Positions 41,479 to 47,844 of a stretch of 55,459 nucleotides of DNA are shown here, in pieces. The stretch is from positions 1-55,459 of IMG/VR virus record IMGVR_UViG_3300047476_000267. One strand, written 5' to 3'. How positions within the stretch are numbered: position 1 is the stretch's first letter; the number at the start of each line of letters is the position of its first letter. The notes beneath the pieces were generated by a model. It saw only the letters and a program-made list of their open reading frames with translations. It was not told the origin of the DNA and ran no database searches. The position numbers were made by a program, and so were the translations under genes. The stretch is from a virus.

Positions 41479-41885
41479 AGTTTGACCCCAAGAAAGAACC
41501 AATGTGGTTAAGTGACGAGATTGGTATCCGATTGTTTAATTGGTGCTTGTGTATTGATGAGAAAGCCTATGTCAAAGCCTTATCCCAGTTAACTAAAGAG
41601 GGTAAACATTTGACCCCTAATTGGCCTGATGATGGTGCGAGGTGCCAATTTGTAATGTGTAATGGAGAGGCAACAGATTGCGTTGTAATGCTTGTTGAAA
41701 AGAAAGACCCGATTGAAAACGCAGTTTTGTTGGTGCATGAAGCTGTGCATATTTGGCAGATGTTTTGTCAAACCATAGGGGAAAGAAACCCAAGCGATGA
41801 GTTCATGGCATACACCATACAAAACATTACCCATCGGCTATATCACGCTTATCAGATGGCGCTAGAACACAGGGAGAAGAAATGA
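41475..41885 (+). CDS. HExxH metalloprotein inside the MNAYELA array
   Basis: GTG start in an overlap with the preceding TGA. 136 residues with LLVHEAVHIWQMF: zinc motif H88-E89-x2-H92 and a possible third ligand E109 in PSDEFMAYTIQNI, the layout of small metallopeptidase-like phage proteins. The family recurs in phage early regions. The peptidase activity and target are inferred. Confidence 0.55.
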   Translation: MKFDPKKEPMWLSDEIGIRLFNWCLCIDEKAYVKALSQLTKEGKHLTPNWPDDGARCQFVMCNGEATDCVVMLVEKKDPIENAVLLVHEAVHIWQMFCQTIGERNPSDEFMAYTIQNITHRLYHAYQMALEHREKK

Positions 41886-42061
41886 ACGCATACGAATTAG
41901 CTGATTATTTAGAAAAAGATTTTCAAATTCAAGAAGCAGTCATTGACATGCTAAAAGAACAAGCAGACCTTATAAAACAAGCATCTCAATTTATTCAAGA
42001 GCAAGGATTAGAAAGACAGTGGATTGTTTGGTCAACGCTAAAGAAAGCGAGTGATAAGTGA
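41882..42061 (+). CDS. MNAYELA-family paralogue 4
   Basis: 59 residues, short copy: MNAYELADYLEKDFQIQEAV, DMLKEQADLIKQASQF, QWIVWSTLKKASDK. It keeps the common start (20 identical bases), the ML-x-EQAD helix and the KKASDK junction ending. Its stop overlaps the GTG of the primase-like gene. Confidence 0.55.
   Translation: MNAYELADYLEKDFQIQEAVIDMLKEQADLIKQASQFIQEQGLERQWIVWSTLKKASDK
42038..42061 (+). repeat. Cassette junction repeat D (left half)
   Basis: CTAAAGAAAGCGAGTGATAA then GTGA: left half of the junction with two changes, at the right edge of the array just before the primase-like gene. A degenerate copy also sits at 41460-41477 (GAAAGCGAGTGAGAAGTGA). Confidence 0.65.
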
Positions 42062-42879
42062 GATTTGAGGATTTCGCACGATCCCATGGGCTAATCATTG
42101 ACTATGTAACCCCATTCAAATGGGTATCAACACCAACAGAAGACCATCCCCGTAAGAAGAATGGCAGATACAAGTTCATGGGTGATGTCGGCTGGGTGCA
42201 GAATTGGGCAACCATGGATAAGCCAAGTATATGGAAACCACAGGGAAATTATGCACCAACCCCACAGTTCCTAAAACAGAAAGACCAAGCGATCAATGAA
42301 CGCAAACGACTGGCTGAAAAGGCTGCTGCCAAAGCGGGATGGATCATGCACCAGACCGAACTTCTGCACCATCCCTATCTTGTGAAAAAGGGATTCCCAG
42401 ATGAGATGATGCCAGTTTGGAATACGCCAGAGGGCGAAAACAAGTTAGTCGTTGCCATGCGTAAGGGTGGCAGAATAGTGGGATGCCAACTCATCAATGA
42501 CGAGGGGGATAAGAAGTTTCTCTATGGTCAAGAGACGAAGGGGGCAGTCTTTACCCTTGACGCAAAGGGTGTCCCAATCTTCTGCGAGGGTTTGGCTACT
42601 GGACTCTCGATTCAGGCGGTAATGCGTGCTAATAAAATGCGATACACGATCCATGTTTGCTTTAGTGCAGGAAACCTCAAGGAAGTAGCGAGTATTATCC
42701 CCAATGGGATAGTCGTTGCTGACAATGACCCCAGTGGTGTCGGCGAACGAATCGCCAAAGAGACAGGCAAACCTTATTGGATCAGTAATACAGTCGGGCA
42801 TGATTTCAATGATGACTATCTTGCTCATGGTGCGTTCCGTATGTCCCAGTCCCTTAAAAAGGTCTTAATGGGCAAATGA
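42058..42879 (+). CDS. Toprim-domain primase-like protein
   Basis: GTG start in an overlap (AAGTGA). 273 residues: an N-terminal part with NGRYKFMGDVGWVQNW like the template-binding region of phage primases, without the usual zinc cysteines; a central helical linker; and a Toprim domain with IFCEGLATGLSIQAV (Glu177) and VVADNDPSGVGERIA (Asp222, Asp224), then DFNDD (from 249). It would make primers or act with a helicase in phage DNA replication. There is no fused helicase domain. Confidence 0.75.
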   Translation: MRFEDFARSHGLIIDYVTPFKWVSTPTEDHPRKKNGRYKFMGDVGWVQNWATMDKPSIWKPQGNYAPTPQFLKQKDQAINERKRLAEKAAAKAGWIMHQTELLHHPYLVKKGFPDEMMPVWNTPEGENKLVVAMRKGGRIVGCQLINDEGDKKFLYGQETKGAVFTLDAKGVPIFCEGLATGLSIQAVMRANKMRYTIHVCFSAGNLKEVASIIPNGIVVADNDPSGVGERIAKETGKPYWISNTVGHDFNDDYLAHGAFRMSQSLKKVLMGK

Positions 42880-42888
42880 TATAGAAAA

Positions 42889-42914
42889 ACCCCCAGTCAA
42901 ACTGCACTGGGGGT
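42889..42914 (-). terminator. Terminator between convergent operons, mainly leftward
   Basis: ACCCCCAGT (42889-42897) pairs with ACTGGGGGT (42906-42914), 8-base loop. On the minus strand TTTTTCTATAT follows; on the plus strand no T-run. The stem closely resembles the terminator at 36663 (CCCCCAG/CTGGGGG). It ends the leftward operon and may help stop the rightward one. Confidence 0.8.
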
Positions 42915-42936
42915 ATCCATTTACTGCTAGGTAAAC

Positions 42937-43083
42937 CTATTCGGGCTTTTGGTCTTTCTTCTGCTCTAATTCCTCAACCCGCTTGATTAAAGTCTCAACT
43001 CGGTCATTCCACAACTGAGAATCCACCGACTGAGGCCATGTAATCAAGTGTTCTTTTATTAGTTCTAATACAGTTTTAGTCAT
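42937..43083 (-). CDS. Small hypothetical coiled-coil protein
   Basis: 48 residues (MTKTVLELIKEHLITWPQSV ... RVEELEQKKDQKPE). The ATG overlaps the stop of the upstream gene. Last gene of the leftward operon, ahead of the terminator. Not recognised. Confidence 0.5.
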   Translation of the reverse strand: MTKTVLELIKEHLITWPQSVDSQLWNDRVETLIKRVEELEQKKDQKPE

Positions 43084-43246
43084 TAGGATCAACCTCATCT
43101 ACATCTACAACCTCGGTTTCCCACTCATCCACATCTTTTGAATTTGCTTCATCAAGGGCATATTCATCAGGATCTTCCCCATTTGGCACATCCACCTCAA
43201 CATAGGTAGTTCCAGTAAACCGCACCCTTACTCCGTATCTACGCAT
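43076..43246 (-). CDS. Small acidic hypothetical protein
   Basis: Several starts are possible (ATG at 43252, 43249 or 43246, within ATGATGATG); 43246 gives the best distance from the GAGG. About 56 residues: MRRYGVRVRFTGTTYVEVDV followed by a very acidic tail. Upstream in-frame codons overlap the previous gene and are rejected. A short beta-hairpin with an acidic tail; it could imitate DNA, but this is a guess. Confidence 0.45.
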   Translation of the reverse strand: MRRYGVRVRFTGTTYVEVDVPNGEDPDEYALDEANSKDVDEWETEVVDVDEVDPND

Positions 43247-43442
43247 CATCATCCCCCTCATCCCATGATTCTTGTTTAACCCCCACCACGCAAAGGTATG
43301 CACCTCTAGCACTGGGATCAATGTTAAAGTCTCGGCAGATATCATCCCAGTCTCTTGGCATGATCTCAGGATCAAGGTATATCCATCCACCTTTAGGAAG
43401 GACTGTATAGCCCTTGCTTTCCACCTCAGTTTTGGTAAGCAT
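43239..43442 (-). CDS. Small hypothetical protein
   Basis: 67 residues (MLTKTEVESKGYTVLPKGGW, LDPEIMPRDWDDICRDFNID), ending in EGDDDA. Overlaps the genes on both sides. The D-W-D-D pattern recurs in small phage proteins; function unknown. Confidence 0.5.
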   Translation of the reverse strand: MLTKTEVESKGYTVLPKGGWIYLDPEIMPRDWDDICRDFNIDPSARGAYLCVVGVKQESWDEGDDDA

Positions 43443-43635
43443 CTTCCAAGTCCTTTATGTAATTGATCTCATGGGTTTGTTCTTCACCATAGACTATTTC
43501 TTCTCTGTTCCAGTATCCCTGATCGTAAAGTTTTCGTGCCTTTTTCTCTGCATCTTTTTCACTGTTTGCTTCCACTTTGACGATATAGATAGTGGTTTCA
43601 TTCCTAGAAAATACTACTTCGTATTTAGAAGGCAT
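43426..43635 (-). CDS. Small hypothetical protein, beta-alpha fold
   Basis: The start at 43635 (MPSKYEVVFSRNETTIYIVK) is set by GAGGAG seven bases upstream and by the overlap with the previous gene. 69 residues: strands then KVEANSEKDAEKKARKLYDQ, the arrangement of small phage proteins that add a helix after two strands. Function unknown. Confidence 0.5.
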   Translation of the reverse strand: MPSKYEVVFSRNETTIYIVKVEANSEKDAEKKARKLYDQGYWNREEIVYGEEQTHEINYIKDLEDAYQN

Positions 43636-44269
43636 TTTCAATCTCCTCAAGTTCTTGTTTCTTGGCGATCAACTGGGCAGATAGTTCAGGATCATCTTTT
43701 TCTTTCAATGTTTCTTCCAGTTCCTCGATCTCACTAGCAAGATCATCAGCCCGATATTCTTTCATGCTGATAGAAATGCCAAACTCAGAATCAATGGATT
43801 CGGGAATGTTCTCTTGCACCCACTTCCAATCCCCATCAATCCCGTAGGTTTCTTCTGATCCATCCACATATTCACCACAGAAGGCACAACCGCCCTCGTA
43901 GTAAAGGGCATTGACCCCATAACCCTGATCCACCAACTTATCAAAAATCCCAGTAGGCGGACTCCAAGCAGTAGAAAACGAGACCCTGATTTCTTTCTCA
44001 TGGATATCAATGTAGGCTTCATCCGTTGTGATCTCCCACTTTGTTCCCCAGTTCTGAACCCGCCAGTCCCACCACGCAGATTCAGGGCTAACAGGATCAT
44101 CATTACCCTTGATACTGGGGAATGTAGGCCTTACCTTAACCTTGTTGTAATCAGGCTCAGGGTAGATAGTTCCAAAGAATTTGTTTGCTTTCCACGCATC
44201 CACAAGGGTTTGGATTTTCTTGGGATCATCATGGGTTATATACACAGTGTTATCGCACCAATTAGGCAT
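43625..44269 (-). CDS. DUF1281/Api92-like protein
   Basis: 214 residues from MPNWCDNTVYITHDD, with WWDWRVQNWGTKWE, VSFSTAWSPPTGIFDKLVDQ and YEGGCAFCGEY: the pattern of the Api92-like ferredoxin-fold group widespread on plasmids and phages. AAGGAG lies seven bases before the ATG. The C-terminal 40 residues form a coiled coil. Function is unknown in the family. Confidence 0.7.
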   Translation of the reverse strand: MPNWCDNTVYITHDDPKKIQTLVDAWKANKFFGTIYPEPDYNKVKVRPTFPSIKGNDDPVSPESAWWDWRVQNWGTKWEITTDEAYIDIHEKEIRVSFSTAWSPPTGIFDKLVDQGYGVNALYYEGGCAFCGEYVDGSEETYGIDGDWKWVQENIPESIDSEFGISISMKEYRADDLASEIEELEETLKEKDDPELSAQLIAKKQELEEIENAF

Positions 44270-44282
44270 TTTCAAACTCCTT
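44258..44282 (-). repeat. MPNW junction repeat
   Basis: A 25-base stretch holding Shine-Dalgarno, TGAAAATG and the MPNW codons is 22 of 25 identical to 44415-44439, and its GGCATTTTCAA-CTCCT core recurs at 43631-43648. Three consecutive genes therefore have the same junction. Confidence 0.65.
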
Positions 44283-44426
44283 TATCAAGTCAATTTTTGT
44301 TTGTGCATCTTCTTTAGTAGTAAACATAAGGTTATGCCCAGTATGATCCACATACTCGGTATAACCATCTTCATCTTGAATAATCCAATAGTCTTGGACT
44401 AATTCCACTGGTTTCCAATTAGGCAT
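44262..44426 (-). CDS. Small hypothetical protein, MPNW start
   Basis: 54 residues: MPNWKPVELVQDYWIIQDED ... KEDAQTKIDLIKEFENA. It shares its first 12 bases and its ribosome site with the next gene, as if both were placed by the same junction repeat. GAGGAG upstream supports the ATG. Stop overlaps the following start. Function unknown. Confidence 0.55.
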   Translation of the reverse strand: MPNWKPVELVQDYWIIQDEDGYTEYVDHTGHNLMFTTKEDAQTKIDLIKEFENA

Positions 44427-44736
44427 CTTCACACTCCTCTTGACTAACTATTACTTCAACATATTCACCCTCGTATGGCACTTCGGTAATCATGTAGTAA
44501 ATGCGATTCACTAAGTGATACCCATTGACAAGGTAAGTCCCACCATCCCCATCAACATAAGTCCACACCCTCTTGGGATCGCAATCCGCAACCCCCAATA
44601 CATAGCCCAGTTCGATCCCATAGGTCTCGAAATAGTCCACACCATCCTCGTTTAGATGGTTTGGAATGGGCTTGTATTTGGCACTCCAAGAATCAAAGTC
44701 CATAGGATCACCAACTGGCTTGATAGTAAAACTCAT
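44419..44736 (-). CDS. Hypothetical phage protein
   Basis: 105 residues from MSFTIKPVGDPMDFDSWSAK, the ATG that overlaps the end of the upstream gene. NGYHLVNRIYYMITEVPYEG shows a soluble alpha-beta protein. Ends EECEDA, overlapping the next start through the junction repeat. Function unknown. Confidence 0.5.
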   Translation of the reverse strand: MSFTIKPVGDPMDFDSWSAKYKPIPNHLNEDGVDYFETYGIELGYVLGVADCDPKRVWTYVDGDGGTYLVNGYHLVNRIYYMITEVPYEGEYVEVIVSQEECEDA

Positions 44737-45187
44737 ACTGATCTTCGGGCAGTGATTCCAGAGCATTGGTAATGCCCTCAACAGTCCTTTTCAGATCATC
44801 CCAATACCATTCATCTTTTTCGTATGTTCCGAAAAATGGGCCTTGCATTGGCTCTAAATCCTCATCCCTTTCGGCATCAGGATTCTCAAGAATGTCTTTG
44901 CACAAGTCCCGCAACTCCACCAGTTTCTCTCTCGGCACATAGGATTGCTGACACTCATCCACCCCGCCCTGACAGTTTTCCACGAACCACCCATGAATAG
45001 CGTTTGCTTTTCGCCAATACATAGCATCCACCGATACTTCCTTGACCACAAGGCTCGATCCCGCAAAGCGTTTTTCAGGATTACCATCAACCCCAATCAT
45101 TTCATTGACCTTTTGAGATATTTCCTTGTCCTCGTCTCGGTGAGACGAAAGATATCTCTTGGCAGTTAAATACATATCTAATCCCAT
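44708..45187 (-). CDS. Conserved phage protein (MGLDMYLTAKRYLS family)
   Basis: 159 residues. The start MGLDMYLTAKRYLSS and the segment YWRKANAIHGWFVENCQGG are strongly conserved in many phage early proteins of unknown function. The end is acidic and helical. The first gene of its block: AACTGCTAGGAGA precedes the ATG, with AGGAG six bases away. Confidence 0.65.
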   Translation of the reverse strand: MGLDMYLTAKRYLSSHRDEDKEISQKVNEMIGVDGNPEKRFAGSSLVVKEVSVDAMYWRKANAIHGWFVENCQGGVDECQQSYVPREKLVELRDLCKDILENPDAERDEDLEPMQGPFFGTYEKDEWYWDDLKRTVEGITNALESLPEDQYEFYYQASW

Positions 45188-45192
45188 AACAT

Positions 45193-45205
45193 TCTCCTAG
45201 CAGTT
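45193..45205 (-). promoter_or_regulatory. Leader element AACTGCTAGGAGA, block 1
   Basis: Carries the Shine-Dalgarno for the gene starting at 45187. The CTGCTAGGAGA part is complementary to 36611-36621 of the candidate small RNA. Confidence 0.7.
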
Positions 45206-45217
45206 AAAAAGTTATTG

Positions 45218-45259
45218 ATTGCCGAATGACAATCCTTATGCCCTCACACAAGGGCATAA
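45218..45259 (-). promoter_or_regulatory. Two hairpins in the leftward gap
   Basis: TTATGCCCT/AGGGCATAA (45236-45244 with 45251-45259, 6-base loop) and a weaker GATTG/CAATC just downstream in transcription order. They stand between a gene end and the leader element, as at 47105-47152. No T-run follows, so not a standard terminator. Confidence 0.5.
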
Positions 45260-45268
45260 AGGTATCAC

Positions 45269-45520
45269 TCAGGGCATCACTGGCAAACAGGATTGATTAT
45301 CATCACTGGTAAACAATGCACCCCCACCATTCCCCTCATCATCACGACTGGGGAAGAACCAAAGACCATCTTCGGTTTGAAAAGCGATTGACCTTTCATA
45401 CCAACCCATCTGATCCCTTTCTTCCTTTGTCATGTATCGCACATCAACGATCCGTTTATTGAGCAACAGTTTCTTGGCAACCACATTCCAATACTTGTCG
45501 TAATCTTTAATTTCTTCCAT
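45269..45520 (-). CDS. Hypothetical protein
   Basis: 83 residues from the ATG at 45520, with GGGGAG four bases upstream; a GTG one codon earlier is possible. MEEIKDYDKYWNVVAKKLLL and YMTKEERDQMGWYERSIAFQ: a small alpha-beta protein with ERDQMGWYER seen in other phage early proteins. Function unknown. Confidence 0.55.
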   Translation of the reverse strand: MEEIKDYDKYWNVVAKKLLLNKRIVDVRYMTKEERDQMGWYERSIAFQTEDGLWFFPSRDDEGNGGGALFTSDDNQSCLPVMP

Positions 45521-45529
45521 CACACTCCC

Positions 45530-45607
45530 CTAGTTAAATACAACGATTGCAGACCACACCACATATGCAACATACGCTAAACAAATAGCCAGTATCCAGT
45601 CCCACAT
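45530..45607 (-). CDS. Membrane micropeptide, 25 residues
   Basis: ATG overlaps the upstream stop (TAATG) and AAGGA lies seven bases before. MWDWILAICLAYVAYVVWSA then IVVFN is one hydrophobic helix. Small size limits confidence, but the ribosome site, the overlap and the exact fit in the gap support it. Confidence 0.4.
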   Translation of the reverse strand: MWDWILAICLAYVAYVVWSAIVVFN

Positions 45608-46095
45608 TAGAAAATCCTTCCGTTTTCATCAAACTCATAATTGTTGATTTCCATCATTTCCTCGACTGCTTCATCTGAGTAGTGATATTCAATGTCCCGA
45701 TTGATAGCGATCAGTGCAGACTCCAATGCCTGATGAAAGGCATACATGGCATCACCAGTTTTCTTAAATTCCTCAAAGAATGACTGGATCATGGTGCAGT
45801 CCAACCACATACCTGATTTGGGCAAATACCCAGTTTTGGCTAGTTTCTTGGCATCTTCCAAGGTGAACCCTCTGAAATGATGGTTTTCAACATCAGTCTT
45901 TAGAAATTCACCCCGCCCACCAATCGACCAGTCTTTCAAAGTAATCCCAAAATGCTCACAGAAGGCTTTGATTGAATCAATGTTCTCCTGATGCCAAGGG
46001 TAGTCCATGCCATTGATATACCAGTCTTTAGCCCTTTGCTTTGCTTTACCATCTAACTCAGAGTATTTGTAGATTGATAATTCAGCAACTCTCAT
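45607..46095 (-). CDS. Conserved phage protein (YKYSELDGKAKQRA family)
   Basis: 162 residues. YKYSELDGKAKQRAKDWYIN with WHQENIDSIKAFCEHFGITL is a widespread phage early-protein family of unknown role (SELxxKAKxKAxxW signature), here with DAMYAFHQALESALIAINRD. First gene of its block, led by the AACTGCTAGGAGA element. Confidence 0.65.
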   Translation of the reverse strand: MRVAELSIYKYSELDGKAKQRAKDWYINGMDYPWHQENIDSIKAFCEHFGITLKDWSIGGRGEFLKTDVENHHFRGFTLEDAKKLAKTGYLPKSGMWLDCTMIQSFFEEFKKTGDAMYAFHQALESALIAINRDIEYHYSDEAVEEMMEINNYEFDENGRIF

Positions 46096-46100
46096 TTCTA

Positions 46101-46113
46101 TCTCCTAGCAGTT
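46101..46113 (-). promoter_or_regulatory. Leader element AACTGCTAGGAGA, block 2
   Basis: Same 13 bases as at 45193-45205, then TAGAAATG. Complementary to the small-RNA candidate over 12 bases. Confidence 0.7.
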
Positions 46114-46122
46114 TTGACAAAG

Positions 46123-46180
46123 ACCCAGTGCAATTTGCGGACTCATGCAATAAAGCAATTTGCGGACTCATGCACTGGGT
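46123..46180. repeat. Inverted repeat enclosing a tandem repeat
   Basis: ACCCAGTGCA (46123-46132) and TGCACTGGGT (46171-46180) are perfect inverted arms. Inside and overlapping them are two identical 20-base copies of GCAATTTGCGGACTCATGCA (46130-46149 and 46155-46174), 5 bases apart. It fills the gap upstream of block 2; could be a two-site operator or an RNA stem-loop. Two copies only, so not a CRISPR. Confidence 0.75.
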
Positions 46181-46208
46181 TTCGACTATTCAAGTCTCAT
46201 CAGTTTGC

Positions 46209-46394
46209 CTAGTAATCCTCATTCTCTTCCCACAAGCGGGGATCAATCAGTCTTTGCCCGAAAGCATTGAACAACTGTCCACAATCACAGGCAATGTCTT
46301 CACCTGAACCATCCGAGCAGACCTCACGATTGCAGTCGCATTTCCACACACGCAGTAGAACCCGACCAGTGTCTTCATCAAATTCAACTCGCAT
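46209..46394 (-). CDS. Small Cys-rich protein
   Basis: 61 residues: MRVEFDEDTGRVLLRVWKCD, with five Cys (KCDCNREVC, ACDCG) that could bind a zinc ion. The ATG overlaps the stop of the upstream gene, with GAGGAG eight bases before. Function unknown. Confidence 0.55.
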   Translation of the reverse strand: MRVEFDEDTGRVLLRVWKCDCNREVCSDGSGEDIACDCGQLFNAFGQRLIDPRLWEENEDY

Positions 46395-46705
46395 TATTCG
46401 AACTCCTCAGGAACGATCACATCAAACTTACGCAACAACTCAATGGCTTTATCAGACAGGCTCATTACTCCGTCATAATCGGTCAGTGTGCGAACTCCAA
46501 CAGGATCAATAGAGAACCACAAACCAATGTATTCAAACTTATCCAGTGTAGGAATATCCCACTCGATAAACCCAGTAGCGTCATCATGGAAATACAACTC
46601 CATTGTGGATTCGTGTGTGCCTAAGTCTCTCTCGCCCCATGATCCCTCAAGGATCAAAGGGCAATTAAACTCGGCACGACCAACAAAAAAGGTTTGGTGT
46701 GCCAT
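46394..46705 (-). CDS. Hypothetical phage protein
   Basis: 103 residues: MAHQTFFVGRAEFNCPLILE, STMELYFHDDATGFIEWDIP and LDKFEYIGLWFSID show a beta-rich single domain. Follows the DUF6876-like gene by four bases. The family recurs in phage early regions; function unknown. Confidence 0.5.
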   Translation of the reverse strand: MAHQTFFVGRAEFNCPLILEGSWGERDLGTHESTMELYFHDDATGFIEWDIPTLDKFEYIGLWFSIDPVGVRTLTDYDGVMSLSDKAIELLRKFDVIVPEEFE

Positions 46706-46709
46706 GATT

Positions 46710-47084
46710 TCAATACTCCGAAGTGAGCATCAAAACATTGTCGGTCAGGAAGAACTTGTATTCACCAACTGGGCAGTCGGTGTATTCAATGATCTTCTTT
46801 GCCAACAGTTCACAATCACCATCTTCAACTACGATCATTGCATTGTTGTCATCCTGATTACTTCCAACGATCAGCGTAATGCTGATGAATGGCTCTTTCT
46901 TGAGCAGTGGAAAATACTCAGTCGCAACGATATCCAAGAACCAGTAAGCACCATTACCCGCATTCTCAGCAAAGTATTGAACCCCATCAGTATGGTGCAG
47001 ACCTTTTGCAAACATGGGATTGGTTTGATAGTAATTCGCAGTCCCAATAAATTGGGATAAATCTAAAGTGGTAGTCGAATCCAA
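46710..47084 (-). CDS. DUF6876-like protein, TTG start
   Basis: 124 residues. LSQFIGTANYYQTNPMFAKG, TDGVQYFAENAGNGAYWFLD and IATEYF-type segments match the DUF6876 pattern (F-x-G-T-x2-Y-Y ... Y-T-D-G-V ... A-Y-W-L-D). The start is TTG, set by AGGAG six bases upstream; the next Met is only at residue 24. First gene of its block. Confidence 0.68.
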   Translation of the reverse strand: MDSTTTLDLSQFIGTANYYQTNPMFAKGLHHTDGVQYFAENAGNGAYWFLDIVATEYFPLLKKEPFISITLIVGSNQDDNNAMIVVEDGDCELLAKKIIEYTDCPVGEYKFFLTDNVLMLTSEY

Positions 47085-47089
47085 TTTAA

Positions 47090-47102
47090 TCTCCTAGCAG
47101 TT
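47090..47102 (-). promoter_or_regulatory. Leader element AACTGCTAGGAGA, block 3
   Basis: Same 13 bases, then TTAAATTG, setting a TTG start. With TT following the GAGA, the match to the small-RNA candidate reaches 13 bases. Confidence 0.7.
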
Positions 47103-47104
47103 AT

Positions 47105-47152
47105 GATTATCGGGATTGATAATCCGTAAACCCACGCAGTGCATGGGCTTAC
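47105..47152 (-). promoter_or_regulatory. Two consecutive hairpins in the leftward gap
   Basis: GTAAACCCA/TGGGCTTAC (47126-47134 with 47144-47152, one mismatch) and GATTATC/GATAATC (47105-47111 with 47118-47124, perfect). Together they fill most of the 73-base gap between a gene end and the leader element. Confidence 0.6.
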
Positions 47153-47157
47153 AGGTA

Positions 47158-47547
47158 TCACTCCTCTACTTCTTCCTCAAGAACAGTATCAACAATGTAA
47201 TCACCAAACTTTAGAACTCCATCATCATTGGTGCATAAGGTGGCAGTCTCAAACACAACGAGGGTAGAATCATTCCAGTCGGTGGTAGCGTAAGCAACAG
47301 GCACAAGACCAATCAAACCCGCATCAACTGGATATGTATTACCCTTGTTATCGGGATAGCAACCATCACCCCATTTAGTGCCAAAGGCAAGAACTTCAAA
47401 GTCTCCAACCTTGCCAACAGGCTCATTGAAATAATTGCATGACTGGAGTAAAGCACCCCAGTCAGCGTCAGGCACTACATAACAAGGATCGCCAAGGATG
47501 TAAGCACCTTTTGGCACAACAACAGATTTAGAACTCAATGTAAGCAT
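47158..47547 (-). CDS. Conserved phage protein (GDPCYVV ... DAGLIGLVP family)
   Basis: 129 residues. YILGDPCYVVPDADWGALLQ, FGTKWGDGCYPDNKGNTYPV and DAGLIGLVPVAYA are a pattern known from many phage early proteins; it predicts a small beta-rich fold with no known function. First gene after the leftward promoter. ATG preceded by AGGAGATAGAA. Confidence 0.65.
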   Translation of the reverse strand: MLTLSSKSVVVPKGAYILGDPCYVVPDADWGALLQSCNYFNEPVGKVGDFEVLAFGTKWGDGCYPDNKGNTYPVDAGLIGLVPVAYATTDWNDSTLVVFETATLCTNDDGVLKFGDYIVDTVLEEEVEE

Positions 47548-47552
47548 TTCTA

Positions 47553-47565
47553 TCTCCTAGCAGTT
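47553..47565 (-). promoter_or_regulatory. Leader element AACTGCTAGGAGA, block 4
   Basis: Same 13 bases followed by TAGAAATG, as in block 2. Lies just downstream of the promoter at 47600 and of a TAGGTG/CACCTA stem-loop (47578-47594). Confidence 0.7.
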
Positions 47566-47599
47566 TGGTAGTCGAATTAGGTGTTTAGCACCTACCGAC

Positions 47600-47629
47600 A
47601 TTATAGCGAAGAAAGAAATAAGAACACAA
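47600..47629 (-). promoter_or_regulatory. Leftward promoter of the 47547-42937 operon
   Basis: Perfect TATAAT on the minus strand (47605-47600), 18 bases, TTGTGT (47629-47624) as -35. Start near 47593 puts the stem-loop and leader element in the 5' untranslated region. Confidence 0.7.
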
Positions 47630-47844
47630 TACTTTTTTGAAAATAATTTTTAGGGCTTACTGGATAAGGGTTAGCGGGGGATCAATCTGGGCAACTGAGA
47701 CCTAAAAGCGGGTAAGGTGCGAAGCACAACAGCCCAATGACAACTCCCAATGTATATAGAGAACCTATATAAGGACTAATACTTGCAGATATACCAGTAA
47801 TGCCCTAATATCGTGTCCATATAGATAAACAGGGCAATACTCAA
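47630..47844 (+). other. Divergent control region, otherwise empty
   Basis: No gene is seen on either strand. A possible rightward promoter is TTGCAG (47783-47788), 17 bases, TAATAT (47806-47811), 33 bases before the GTG at 47845. A long A/T-rich run (47626-47651) lies upstream of the leftward -35 and could act as an UP element. The rest shows no clear repeat. Confidence 0.4.

Noticed and set aside
42921-42931. TTACTGCTAGG on the plus strand as another leader element
   Set aside because: It lacks the AGGAG part and no gene follows on that strand; only eight to nine bases match.
46130-46174. CRISPR-like direct repeats
   Set aside because: Only two 20-base copies with a 5-base gap; no array, spacers or cas1/cas2. 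The Cas4-like gene belongs to a recombination operon.
46488-47060. 190-codon rightward frame opposite leftward genes
   Set aside because: Antisense to two well-supported genes with ribosome sites; no start signal and no recognisable family.
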